From Chionoecetes opilio (taxonomy: Eukaryota; Arthropoda; Malacostraca; Decapoda; Majidae), in the NCBI GenBank assembly GCA_016584305.1, contig JACEEZ010018468.1:16001-80000 (forward strand): a stretch of 64,000 nucleotides of DNA. Direction: 5' to 3'. A program made the position numbers and the translations under genes. Positions 22,458-33,661 of this stretch are shown piece by piece; position 1 is the first letter of the stretch; each line of letters opens with the position of its first letter. The notes under the pieces were generated by a model. It ran no database searches. It saw nothing but the letters and a program-made list of their open reading frames with translations, and had not been told where the DNA came from.

Positions 22458-22935
22458 CCGTAGATAACAGTTAAGTCGCCAGGACAACTTTTTGTTCTGT
22501 TTACAGACGTGTGGTGGCGTTAATATTTACATTTCTACATCCATGATTTCAGGAAAGTTAGAAGGGGCTATCTGGAGAGTCTGTGTCATTTTGTGTCTTC
22601 ATCTGTGTCATAGTATGGCTATAAATGAACAAATTACAAAAATATCTACAAAGTGGCTACCAACAGTAGAGTCGCCATCTAGTGTTTATTTACTGAGTGT
22701 CGTACCACTGTCGTCGTCGCCCGAAAAAAAAATGCGTAGCGAAATTTGAAACCGTATATACTTGCAGATACAAAGCATAAAACAACGCTGAAACAGGGTA
22801 GATTATACAGTCATGATATAAACTACTGTGTAACATCTTCAGTGGCACATAAAAATCAGTAGTGATGCTATAATTTGTAATATTTGGCGCCTGGCGACAT
22901 GACTGCAGGTGGCAACTTTACTGTTATCTACGGTA
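22457..22935 (+). mobile_element. CCGTAGATAAC-type MITE, intact copy
   Basis: It starts CCGTAGATAACAGT and ends ACTGTTATCTACGG, perfect 14-bp inverted termini. About 480 bp, with no long coding frame; a Met-started 85-codon frame (22492-22749) has no known motif. Partial or interrupted relatives lie at 3598-3665, 9016-10524 and 34243-36182. The superfamily was not determined. Confidence 0.8.
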
Positions 22936-22944
22936 GTATGTGTA

Positions 22945-23903
22945 GTGTAGTGCCCACCTTGTATGTGTGCTCCACAGTCCTGGTTACTCTGCTGCCACCA
23001 CCCACATTAAGTTGGAAAAAAAATATAAATGAATAAAGATAAAAGATGTGAGAAAAAAGGTAAGTACTGTTTGGATCTAAATAATAATTCGTTAATAAAT
23101 AATAATTAATATATTTCTTCCTTTGCTGTATCACTTTCTAATAATTATACATTCACAAGTTGTCTTAATTCTAAGTCTTCTTATCCCCTAACGATAAGCA
23201 CGCGTAATGCTCACGTCGTTATCCTAATGTAGTTTACTATCACTGGTAACTTCGGTTGCACTGTGACCACATTAACGATACGCACGCGTAGTGCTCAAGT
23301 CGTTATCCTAATGTAGTTTACTATCTCTGGTAACTTCAGTCACACTGTTACCACATTAACGATACGCACGCGTAGTGCTCAAGTCGGTATGCTATCCTCA
23401 TGTAGTCTATCCCACTTCCAAAGTTTCCCTCTCACTCATTTTTCTGTTCCCTTCTCTCTTCTTGGCCTCATACGCTGTATTTGCACCCTCTGCTAATTTC
23501 GGGACCGCTTGGCCACCAGGTTCGCCAACGGCTCCTACCTTGGGACCCTAGGTAATACAATTCATTAGTCTTTATGTCAACAAAAGGAATCACCAGTAGG
23601 TCACCCCTACATCTCTACCCTATAAACCTTCTCTTACTAACCTTTACAAGGGCGAGAATATCGCCTCCCCACAGGCGACTTAACTCAGCGGGCGTCTGGC
23701 TGCTTCTAAGGTTATCCTAATGTTAAACTCCCCTTCTCACTTCGTTTCGCTACGTGGCTAATTACTACTGGTTTAAAATATAAGCCTTTCTTCCTAACCA
23801 GTGATTCAGGACTGAGGAGTGGAGGAAAATTACTCGCTAGCTTATTGATGATTATAAGTTATTTCATCTCTTCCCCTATTAATGTAATTTCCCTCGTTAC
23901 AGT
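22945..23903. repeat. Reverse-orientation copy of the 9189-10213 repeat
   Basis: It reads as the reverse complement of 9.2-10.17 kb, including the 87-bp units (about 23190-23400) with ACGCGTAGTGCTCAAGTCG and the ggtggcagc phrase near 22990. Confidence 0.75.
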
Positions 23904-24094
23904 AGCATGTAGTCATGTTGGGGATGTATGTATACGTGTGTTCTGCCTCTTTTCTGCAACACAGCTGTTATTGTGTTGCTCAGGCAGACACCACCTCGTT
24001 AATAGCAGAGAGTTTCACAGAGAGGTGTCACTCGGGTCGCGCCATTTTGGATTTTGAACCAGTGGCGCCGCCATGCGGATGGAGCCTTCCGCCA

Positions 24095-24350
24095 AAAGTG
24101 TCACAATGCTTATATCATTACTGTGCACGGTGTTGTGCCTTTTCAATACCCTAATACGCAAATATATGTAGTATTAAGTTAAAATAATGAACTGAAGTGG
24201 TTACAGGGTTCCCAGAATTGGGAGTTCCCCCTAAATTTGGGGGGGGGCTCAAAAGTGTCAAAATGCTTATAGCATTACTGTGCACGGTGTTGTGCCTTTT
24301 CAATACCCCAAGACGCAAATATATGTAGTATTAAGTTAAAATAATGAGTG
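24095..24350. repeat. Direct duplication of about 98 bp
   Basis: The stretch from aaaagtgtca through gtgcacggtgttgtgccttt to gttaaaataatga occurs at about 24094-24192 and 24251-24347, nearly identical, offset 156 bp. Confidence 0.8.
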
Positions 24351-24519
24351 GTATTGTGTGGTAAGTGGTATTGATGGATGGATTTTTTTGTTATTACACC
24401 TTTTGTTCCTTTTGTATTTCATACCGAAGCCCCGTCATTCCAATAAATTGTCTCCAATCTCAATACCCTCTCCCCCCCCCCCCGCCCCCACACACACACA
24501 TTTTGTTTTGGCTGAAGTC

Positions 24520-25250
24520 AAAATGGGTGGGTGGTGATGGGTAATGGGTGAGTGAATGGGTGGGGGTGATGGGTAATTAATGGGTGTGGGGTGATCGGTG
24601 AGTGACTGGGCGTGGGGTGATGGGTGGGGAAATGGGTGGGGGGTGAGTGAATGGGTTGGGGGTGACGGGTAATGGGTGAGGGAATAGGTGGGGAGTGATG
24701 GGTAATGGGTGAGTGAATGGGTTGGGGGTGATGGGTAATGGGTGAGTGAATGGGTGGGGGGTGAGTGAATGGGTTGGGGGTGATGGGTAATGGAAGAGGG
24801 AATAGGTGGGGAGTGATGGGTAATGGGTGAGTGAATGGGTTGGGGGTGATGGGTAATGGGTGAGTGAATGGGTGGGGGGTGATGGGTAATGGGTGAGTGA
24901 ATGGGTGGGGGGTGATGGGTAATGGGTGAATGAATGGGTGGGGGGTGATGGGTAATGGGTGAGTGAATGGGTGGGAGGTGATGGATAATGGGTGAATGAA
25001 TGGGTGTGGGGTGATAGGTAATGGGTGAGTGAATGGATGGGGGGTGATGGGTAATGGGTGAGTGAATGGGTGGGGGGTGATGGAAAGCTAATGGGTGAGT
25101 GAATGGGTTGTGGGTGATGGGAAATGGGTGATTGATTGATTTAATGCCAAAAGGTGAATGTGCCAGACAAGGGAAATGGGTGAGCGAAAGGGTGTGGGGT
25201 GATGGATAATGGGTGAGTGAATGGGTGTGGTGATGGCTAATAGGTGAGTG
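24520..25250. repeat. GGGTGATGGGTAATGGGTGAG minisatellite
   Basis: About twenty units of roughly 30-34 bp (gatgggtaatgggtgagtga followed by atgggtgggg), many imperfect. One short non-repeat patch lies near 25140-25170. Confidence 0.9.
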
Positions 25251-25565
25251 GAGGAATTTCCTCCCTTCTTTGATTACTTATTTCTTTCCTCGTCAGTTTC
25301 TCTTCTGACTCTCTTCATCCCTCCAATTTCTTCCTTACTCCTTATTCCTCCTTTCCTTCTCTCATATCTCCTTCCTTCCCTCTCTCCCACCTTCCATTAT
25401 CATCCCATCATCACCAAAAGGAGGAGCGATTCCCCCTCTATCTGCACGGGCGACTGTCAGTGCAAGCCCCCTCCGCTAGGATCGCTGTCGTCCTTGCAAT
25501 CAAAATGGCGCGCCATGTTATATCGCCCGAGTGACACCTCTCGGTGAAGCTCTCTGTTAATAGTA

Positions 25566-27383
25566 TTGACATGGACATAATGCTGTTGTTCCGCTGCTGC
25601 TTACATTTCTTGAGAATGCATAGACAGTGTTTTGTGTGTGCCTGTGGTTAATTGCCACTTCTCTTAGTTGATAAGCGACTGCACATACGGGTGTGTTTGC
25701 GTCACCGTCGTGTGAACAGCGAACAGCGTGTGAACTGTTCTCATCTCACGCACTCAGCACTTCCTGGATAAACACTGTATCAAGAATTAATCCTTTCCTT
25801 TATAACTCGCCCACGAAGAAGAGGAAGGACAGAAGAGAGGGAGACGCGATAGCTGGCGCTCCTAAGCTCAAGACTATGTGAGTCTTGAGTGTACACACTG
25901 TCACACTCACCTGTGAGTGAGTGAATATTTGTCACGATATTAACTGTTCTGGCCTGTCTATTAAGACTTAAGCTTCCTTGGCCGTTTATAAGAACCTGTG
26001 ACTTTATATTATAAACATAACCTTATAAAGTTATTAGTGTACATGTGTTGCCAGAACTTCCTATGAGGAAGTTTATACCTGGTGCCTTTGTTATTTGAAT
26101 GAAGTTAATTTGGTTAGGATTTTTCATTGATTACAACTAGAATTGAGAATTGAAATTTGTCTTATGACTTCACTATTTGATTATAGTATGAACACTTCTC
26201 GCTGCGGAGAGTACTGAAATGGGGATGAATTTAAGTGGAAGGGGTAGGAGTTAAGGTTAAGGGGAAAGGGTGTGAGTTAAGGGGAAGTGCTGCCACCAGC
26301 TCAAGCGAGTAGTTCTCTGGTTTACTCCCTGAGCACGTGAATATACATGAGAATTAATGGTAGTCGGGGAGATATATAGTATTATACCGAGTAAGGCTGA
26401 AAAACTCTTTTGGAAGTGTGGGGAAGTATTATCCTAACACGCGGAATAGTCACCTGGGTTTTTTTTGCAATAAACACAAGAATTATATTTGAAACATCAT
26501 CCTATTTATTCACTATGAAACATTATTTCTGTTTGAGATCTTAGACACATACATAAACTCTAATCTGGAACGGGCAAGCTCTTTAGAGCATAAACTCCCT
26601 CACAGAATCATTCTTAGAACTACCACCTATGTCCGTATCAACTGAGCACTATAGGTATACATGGAATATATATATAGGAGAGAAAATGTGAAAGGAATGA
26701 GTTGGTGTGGGGATTCACTGTACCATGTGGCCTGGTTTCTGGAGAGGAAGGAGCGAGAGACTCCCGTCGAAGCCTACAATGAAGTGTAGAGACGACTCCG
26801 TTAATAACACTTATAAGGATGGGGCAGGCCTCCTATGCGTTAGTGAACTGAACAACAGTACCTATATATGAGCATATAGATAGATATATCATACCAAGGA
26901 AGGGGGGAAACAGGAGCGAGGTGCCGAGGTCTTACCTACAATGAAGTGTAGAGACGACTGACTCCTCATGGTAGCTAAGGTGATGTTGGGATGAAAAGGA
27001 ATGTTCGAATTCTATGATATTGGCCTCTCCTGAAGAGCTTATATACCCTGAATGACTAATGAAACAATTGTACCTATGAAAGGGCTGCCTATAATACAGT
27101 CCTGTTACTTTGATATAGAAGAATTTAATATGTTTAATCTAATATCCGAGGAAAGTTTTATTTTCGTTCGTTCACGCATACGAACGCGTTTTGTTGAGAG
27201 ACGAGGTAGTGGGGTCGAACCATAAATTTGGTCGACTTTTAATTTAGCAAATAACTCGACTAACACATCCATTTATGAACGTGATCTGTCACTATGGTGA
27301 CTATTTCGAAGGACATTAAGAATCTAGGAGTGTTCCTTGATCTGATAGGAGGGTGAGGGGAGGATGAAAAGCTTTGAATCCAT
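25566..27383. other. No gene recognised; one 25-bp direct repeat
   Basis: AT-rich sequence. cctacaatgaagtgtagaga(cgact) occurs at 26773 and 26935. No domain, splice or inverted-terminus signal was recognised. Confidence 0.45.
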
Positions 27384-27995
27384 CCCCAGCAAACTCAAAG
27401 ACGGAGGGCCTCCGGAGGCCCTCCGTATGTCTTACCGGCGGCTCGACGGAAATGTACGACGTAGGGCCGCTGGGAATTTGCTCAGAGGCTCACCGGCGGG
27501 CCGCTCCCAGCGGCCCGCCGTAGGGCATATGACCATTTGCCGCTGTTATTTTAACTGATTGAGGAATATTTACGGTTACACTTTCTAAGCATATTGCAGA
27601 TACAGTAATGTTTCTAGAGGTGTTGCACAGACCATTAGCCGCTAAAGACTGATGGGCCCGTACCGAGTCATGATGAAGGGCGAGCGACAACCTTCGTTGA
27701 CTGAAGAAGGGTACCATAAAAGGGATATTTTTCGGAACGAAGAGCAGCGACGACGGTCGTCAAAGACACGAAGGTGACCGTGTCTTTGTGCCGACCTACG
27801 TCGCTGCTCTTCGTTCCGAAAAATATCTCTTTTATGGTACCCTTCCTGTCAACGAAGGTCGTCGCTCAACCTTCATCATGACTCTCGGCACGGGCCATGG
27901 ACTGTTCAACACCCATAAAACATTACTAAATATGCAATATGCTCTAAGTACAAGCCAAAATATTTTTTGTCGTTATCCAGTAATATGATGGAGAA
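27384..27995 (-). mobile_element. CCCAGC-type element, partial reverse copy with long hairpin
   Basis: It begins CCCCAGCAAAC followed by gacggagggcctccggaggc, the reverse complement of the 12300-12492 end of the 1580-bp element, and continues through the same AT-rich segment. The middle forms a hairpin: gggtaccataaaagggatat...agcagcgacg (about 27706-27753) pairs with cgtcgctgct...ttatggtaccc (about 27799-27843). The far terminus was not found. Confidence 0.7.
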
Positions 27996-28571
27996 CCACA
28001 AATCACTTTGGACTTCGTTTATTTTTTACTAACACAAATAAATTCCGCATTGAATTTACATGGTGGAACAGCCATGAAGAACGAGATGAATGAAGATTGA
28101 AGATTTGTAATCGAGATCCATTTCAACATTTAAATCATTTGCAGGCCATACAAAACATACAAAATTATGAACTATAAAATCAACCAGATATTTTTGGTCA
28201 ACCTTTTCAAACACTCGAATTAGCAGGATTTCCTTCCTGTACCTATCCATCCACCTTCATATACCTCTCTGCTGTCATACCATCCTGTCTCTATAATATC
28301 ATACGCCTTTCCTTTTAACATAAGGGCAGATGCGCTAGGGTCGACTCCACTGTAAATAAATAAATAAATATATATATATAGTCACTGCAAAAAAAAATTA
28401 GGACAAGAACGTCTTCAGATTTTTTGCCCTTCTCAGTGATGTGTTATAATTTCTCGGGTTTGTCGTATATCTGACATCTCACTGGGCTGGGGGTTAGTCC
28501 TCACAGTGCTCCACATCGCTCAGGCTGCACTAAGATATGTATGAAGGGGAGAGGGTTGCCATCTTTGCTCC

Positions 28572-28860
28572 TTGCGCCTAAATTTCCCCATCACCCCACC
28601 TTCCTCTACCCCCTCCCCCAGGTCTACAGATGCATTTTGCCTGACAAATCAATCCATTGTTAAGAAGACACATATAGTCACTTTGTACAGTGGTGGCAAG
28701 TCCATGAGCCAGATAGCATGGGAGACGGGAACCTCCAAAAATGCTGTCTCAATCTGGTGCATGCAGGCTCTAAATGATGAGTTGGTAACTAGTTTGGTGG
28801 AAAAAGAGTTAGAACGACCTCGGAAAATGTCAAAGACTTGCTTGCTTGGTCTTCTTTGAC
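28572..28860 (+). pseudogene. Possible Tc1/mariner-type HTH fragment with hairpin
   Basis: The plus frame contains HIVTLYSGGKSMSQIAWETG followed by TSKNAVSIW, which resembles the N-terminal helix-turn-helix of Tc1-family transposases (sequence-specific binding to element ends). It runs straight into a hairpin, agttagaacgacctcgg... pairing with ccgaggtggttctaact at about 28876, which supplies the rest of the frame. There is no DDE domain, so this is at most a remnant. Confidence 0.4.
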
Positions 28861-29015
28861 GTTTTCCGAGGTGGTTCTAACTCTTTTTCCACCAAACTAG
28901 TGGTGATATATCGAGAGATGAGATGGTGTGAGACATGAATTAATAGAAGGGGTAAAAAAAAGTTCCTTTCGCAGGTTTATCCCTCCTCCTCTTCATGTCT
29001 CACACCATCTCACCA
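28795..29015. repeat. Two adjacent hairpins
   Basis: Arms ttggtggaaaaagagttaga... (28795-28838) and ...tctaactctttttccaccaa (28856-28899). Then gagatgagatggtgtgagac (28915-28935) pairs with gtctcacaccatctcacc (about 28997-29014). Confidence 0.8.
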
Positions 29016-29633
29016 CCACCACCACAGCTGTCACTATAACACACCCTCTTCCTCTTTCCCCCCCACCACACACCCCTCCCTCCCTCCACACTACATCAAA
29101 CACGGGAACAAGGAAGCTACAGAACGTGTCTCTAGCTTCCTTGCATGGGAATGAAGCGTAAAGTATACATACACCCAGTTCCTGAAGTGAACAAGTTTTT
29201 TTTGTCGGGCCTGCCTCTTATTTTCTATCGGTGTCTGCCTGAAAATCCGTGAAAATGTACTAGTTTTGACAGCATATTTGTATGTCTTTAAAACATTTCT
29301 GTCGCTTTGTATGTGTATTTATGAACTTATCCTTATATTATTTCATTCTTTATCTTTTGGTTTCATGTCTGGCTCAATATAAACAGGTGTGACACTTTAA
29401 TTCAGGTCAGTTAGGCATCAAGTGAGTGGGCCAGCAGACTGGTTAACTCCTGCCGCACGGCGGCACGTCGATCGCACGCTCACCACAGGACACCCTTGAG
29501 CGAGGTATATTCTTGTAGCGTCTTTGGCGACTTGCCCCGTGGGGTATGCCTCCAATGATTGATGCGATCAGGCTTAAGTGTTGTTCTCCTGAGCCAACAC
29601 CAGCCTGATAGGCGATCAGCCTGGGGGGTTGGT
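29016..29633. other. No gene recognised
   Basis: Pyrimidine-rich then mixed sequence, with no recognised repeat or coding motif. Confidence 0.4.
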
Positions 29634-29758
29634 CGGTATCAAATTAGGGCGAGAATGCTAATAGTGTTTTTTGGGAAGGTATAAATGCCTAGAGTTAGAA
29701 AACATGTGATAGCATTGTGGCAGTGGCAGCTTTATGGGAGTTATCCCCCTTTTCCAAA
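29634..29758 (+). repeat. Left terminal inverted repeat
   Basis: Shares with the right end the phrases aaattagggcgagaatgct, aggtataaatgcctagagtt and aacatgtgatagcattgtgg, at the same spacing. Confidence 0.9.
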
Positions 29759-29797
29759 CTGTATATTATATAATTATATAAATATACATACATATAA

Positions 29798-29821
29798 TTA
29801 ATTTTTTTTTTCTTTTTCAGG
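29798..29821 (+). other. Putative 3' splice site upstream of the 2A frame
   Basis: A run of about ten T, then CTTTTTCAG, immediately precedes the point (29821) from which the 2A frame is open. The frame has no ATG before the 2A motif, so an upstream exon with the start codon is expected. No donor was identified. Confidence 0.55.
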
Positions 29822-30196
29822 TGTCGTATTTCATCGGCGAGAGACGGACCGGACGATCGACTGGCGACGTTGGAGACCCTCGAGGAGACCACCACTGCCG
29901 GAAGACCAGCCGGCCCGCAGGTCGTGCGTTCAGAGAAAGTCGGGTTTTTGGAGTGGAGAGGTAGAGTAGCAGCCGACTACCTCTCGAAGCTATTGTTGAA
30001 GGCTGGTGATGTAGAGAAGAATCCGGGACCAGAATCCGGTGTCGTGGTAGCTGTGGAACTTCAACGTAGGAGGCCTGGAATGTCGTTAACATGGAAACGC
30101 CACAGGCACCCGCCAAGAAACTGTGCATCATACACCAGGCAGTATCCGACGGAGATGAACATTTTGTCAGTCCTCAAAGCCATGCCTCCTGGTTAA
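29822..30196 (+). pseudogene. Exon-like frame with 2A translational-recoding peptide
   Basis: The frame, open from just after the splice-type site, reads ...AADYLSKLLLKAGDVEKNPG-P (2A core at 30005-30031). DVEKNPGP matches the D-[VI]-E-x-N-P-G-P consensus at which ribosomes skip the Gly-Pro bond and release two separate proteins, and a Leu-rich lead-in is usual. The frame lacks ATG (it would need an upstream exon or non-AUG start) and ends at 30196. It overlaps the downstream 309-codon frame in a different phase, so the upstream peptide and downstream protein are no longer in one frame: either a small indel or a missing splice. Confidence 0.7.
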
Positions 30197-31020
30197 CCTT
30201 ACTTGAAGCCGCCAAAGTCAGGAACCATGTCCCCATTCTAGACGTTTCAAAAACGCTTCAGGACAAAGAAGTTCCAATTATATTCTATCATCGAAAATGT
30301 AGAAGCATGTTCACCATGAAAAGAGACTTGGAAACTCTGAAAAGTAAAGCAGGTGAATGTAGTAGTGATCTATCTGGTAGTAGTGACTGTCCTCCAAAAA
30401 AGTCTTCCAGAACATCAACACATGAATCAAGAGTTTATGCTCCGATCTGCGTATTCTGTAGCAAGGTCAAGTTCAAAAAGCACTCCAATACACGTGAAAC
30501 ACTTACGCTAGCTTCACAACTGAGAGTAGATCAAACACTAAGAGAGAGTGCCGTCAGAAATGCAGACGGCAGGATGATAGCACTAACCAGTAGAGACATT
30601 GTTGCCGCAGAGGCACACTACCACGCTTCATGCTATAGGAATTACACTAGGAACAAAGAGGACAGCAATGAGAATGAAGAAGAGAAAGTAACAGATGAAT
30701 TTATACTGTATCACAAGGTTGAAGGAGAAGCTTACCAAGAACTTTTCGAATACATCAGAGAAGATATTATCCCCAACAAGAGGATTATACCAGTCACCTC
30801 CTTGACCACAAAATTGGAATCATTAATGTTGTCTGGTGGAGTTAATCTTCTGAAGGATTCAACAAAGAAGAATATGCACAGAAGACTGAAATCCGAGCTT
30901 GGAGGTGCAGTAGAAATATTTTCCGACGACAAGGGAAAGTTGTTGATGGTTCCATGCTGTGTCTCATTAAAGGATGTTGTCTTGGAAAATCAAAATCTAC
31001 ATAGGGAGCTCAAGCTTTGA
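30091..31020 (+). CDS. Protein with two tandem C-x2-[C/H]...H-x2-C modules, unknown function
   Basis: A 309-codon frame from ATG 30091. Module 1 has C12-x2-H15 and YHRKCR (H67, C70). Module 2 has C120-x2-C123 and YHASCYRNYT (H178, C181). Spacings (C12 to H67, 55; C120 to H178, 58) and shared hydrophobic positions suggest an internal duplication and two metal sites, probably zinc. A Glu-rich linker (about 190-200) and an alpha-helical C-terminal part follow. The upstream in-frame stop is at 30067-30069. It lies just after the 2A motif but in another phase. The frame ends at TGA 31018-31020, after which the same phase stays open about 30 more codons. Related Cys/His proteins seem common in aquatic invertebrate genomes (recollection, unchecked). 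Function unknown; a DNA- or RNA-binding accessory role in the element is possible. Confidence 0.65.
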   Translation: METPQAPAKKLCIIHQAVSDGDEHFVSPQSHASWLTLLEAAKVRNHVPILDVSKTLQDKEVPIIFYHRKCRSMFTMKRDLETLKSKAGECSSDLSGSSDCPPKKSSRTSTHESRVYAPICVFCSKVKFKKHSNTRETLTLASQLRVDQTLRESAVRNADGRMIALTSRDIVAAEAHYHASCYRNYTRNKEDSNENEEEKVTDEFILYHKVEGEAYQELFEYIREDIIPNKRIIPVTSLTTKLESLMLSGGVNLLKDSTKKNMHRRLKSELGGAVEIFSDDKGKLLMVPCCVSLKDVVLENQNLHRELKL

Positions 31021-31113
31021 AAGGCAAAGTCTACAGATATCAACAAGATCATAGATCAGACTTCGTCACATATCCGAACGGCCATCAAGAAGGACATGAT
31101 TTTCACCCCGTGA
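31021..31113 (+). pseudogene. Coding-like continuation after an in-frame TGA
   Basis: Directly after the TGA at 31018-31020 the same phase reads about 30 further codons (STDINKIIDQTSSHIRTAIK and onward) to a TGA at 31111-31113. The hydrophilic, helix-like composition resembles the preceding part, so the TGA may be a recent nonsense mutation. Readthrough cannot be excluded. Confidence 0.5.
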
Positions 31114-31163
31114 AATTTAAAATTTAAAAATTTCATAATTATTGGGTGTATTTTGGCGGCCAT

Positions 31164-31290
31164 TTTGGAAAAAGGGAGATAACTCATATAAAGCTGCCAC
31201 CCCCACAATGCTATCACATGTTTTCTAACTCTAGGCATTTATACCTTCTCAAAAAACACTCTTAGCATTCTCGCCCTAATTTGATACCGG
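31164..31290 (-). repeat. Right terminal inverted repeat
   Basis: Inverted match of 29634-29758 with about ten differences. Confidence 0.9.
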
Positions 31291-31551
31291 TGAGCAAAAT
31301 TTCGGACCGGGGCTGACCGACTATGAGGAGTGTTGCTCAGATGCTCCACGGCACTGTTGTGCCTCTTCTGCTCTATCTGGCATCTGCTCCCTTGCCACCT
31401 CCTCCATTCGCCTGTCATGGTTTGTAGCTGAAGTCGGCGCATACACCGAAGCCGCCGCCTGCTGAAGATGTTCAGAATCAATTCTACAATATATAGTATG
31501 ACTTCTACACTGATCATATTGAAAGCAGACGCACAACAAAATATGTTTTAA
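31291..31551. other. No gene recognised
   Basis: Spacer between two TIR elements. A 92-codon minus frame (31239-31517) overlaps a terminal repeat and has no known motif. Confidence 0.4.
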
Positions 31552-31850
31552 GTAGTGCCGACCGGGGTAATTTGGTCCTGGTTTTGACAAACTTTGATCT
31601 AGTTTCCATATCCATTGAAGTAAACAAACAAAAATTTAATACAATTATAAGAGGGTCACTACCTATATGTTATTAAAGTTTGAACAAATTTCCATTATAG
31701 CTCTGTTAGCAATACACTGAGAAGTGCGGACCGCATTGTTTCACTAAATGGGGTAAATTGGACCTAACTCTGGGGTAAATTGGTCCTATATATAATTTTT
31801 AACTTTTTATATTTTTTTAACAAGACAAACCTCCAAAAACTTAACCTCAT

Positions 31851-32069
31851 GTCATACCATGCCCACGGACCTTTTACAGACAAAATAAAAGAATTGATAT
31901 ATGAAGAAAAAGTGTCATATCATGTCATACCATGCCCACGGACCTTTTACAGACAAAATAAAAGAATTGATATATGAAGAAAAAGTGTCATATCATGTCA
32001 TACCATGCCCACGGACCTTTTACAGACAAAATAAAAGAATTGATATATGAAGAAAAAGTGTCATATCAA
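31851..32069 (+). repeat. 73-bp tandem repeat, three near-identical copies
   Basis: Units start gtcataccatgcccacggac at 31851, 31924 and 31997 and differ only at the last base of the third. The near identity implies recent amplification. Confidence 0.95.
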
Positions 32070-32071
32070 AT

Positions 32072-32701
32072 GTTTGTTCTATAATATTATCAAATATAAA
32101 ACAGTAAAACACGCTAAAGAAATGCCATTACGAGACTGAAGAAATATGCATTCACTTCAACTCTTCGCCATTTAAAACTTTGCGAGTCAAATTTTATCAT
32201 GAAGGGTATCAATAGAAGCGCAATTTTATTAGCTTTCCATTGATATATTTAGTTTTCTGATAAATGAATTAGAAGTATGCATAAATTAGCGTTAAATAAA
32301 TAAATAAAATCATCAAACTGGTAATTTTCCCGATTGATGATGTTATTTATTTACTTATATATTTCATTTTCTGATAAATGAATTAGCACCCTGTATAAAT
32401 TAGCGTTAACCAAATAAATATCAATCATCAATCGGGAAAATTACCCGATTGATGATTTTATTTATTTAGTTAACGCTAATTTATACATGGTGGTAATTCA
32501 TTTATCAGAAAACGAAATACATCAATGGAAAGCTAATAAAATTGCGCTTCTATTGATACCCTTCATGATAAAAGTTGACTCGCAAAGTTTTAAATGGCGA
32601 AGAGTTGAAGTGAATATTAAGTTCATGCATATTTCTTCAGTCTCGTAATGGCATTTCTTTAGTGTGTTTTACTGTTTTTTATTTGATAATATTATAGAAC
32701 A
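32072..32701. mobile_element. 630-bp fold-back (palindromic) element
   Basis: ttctataatattatcaaata... (from about 32082) pairs through almost its whole length with ...tatttgataatattatagaa (to about 32700). The arms are each about 300 bp, with an inner centre around 32390-32450 that itself contains gattgatgat repeats. Small indels separate the arms. No coding capacity. Confidence 0.85.
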
Positions 32702-32758
32702 AGCATTTACGAAGATTAAAGTATATCATATATACTGATAAACCAGTCTATATGATCC

Positions 32759-32760
<2 letters not shown>

Positions 32761-32839
<79 letters not shown>

Positions 32840-32840
32840 G
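32761..32840. repeat. (TA)n microsatellite
   Basis: About 37 TA units with one interruption near 32828. Confidence 0.95.
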
Positions 32841-33062
32841 AATCCGAGCGGCCCTCCGACTTCAGGCCCTTGTGCAACAGGCCGATATTCCGTGCGCAGT
32901 CCAGATTTACAGTGGTCTATGTCCTAGTCTATATTAGTTATATACGACGCCACTTTTATGTAAACACCACGGTGGTCATCCTGTGGCATATGAGTTCACT
33001 TGCATCACCTCATCTGACCAGATCAAGTCAAGTCACACACACACACACACATACACACACAT

Positions 33063-33622
<560 letters not shown>

Positions 33623-33661
33623 TACTCGCCCGGCGTGGTAACACTACACCGTGACTGCAGC

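Larger units (their letters stand above)
23993..25565. mobile_element. TIR element carrying a GGGTGATGGGTAATG minisatellite
   Basis: Left arm gttaatagcagagagtttca...gaggtgtcactcgggt...gcgccattttg (about 23998-24052) is the inverted complement of the right arm at about 25500-25562 (caaaatggcgcgccat...gagtgacacctctcgg...agctctctgttaat). Between them are a 98-bp duplication and a long minisatellite. There is no transposase frame. The TSD was not resolved. Confidence 0.65.
29634..31290 (+). mobile_element. TIR-bounded element encoding a 2A motif and a zinc-site protein
   Basis: The ends are inverted repeats of about 125 bp with a handful of mismatches: CGGTATCAAATTAGGGCGAG...TTTTCCAAA (29634-29758) against 31164-31290. 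The interior holds a 3' splice-type site, a frame with a 2A motif and a 309-codon frame with two Cys/His modules. No TSD is evident and no DDE, RNase H-like or Rep domain is visible. It could be a non-autonomous DNA transposon that captured a gene, or an unrecognised family whose encoded protein is the mobility or accessory factor. Confidence 0.7.
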
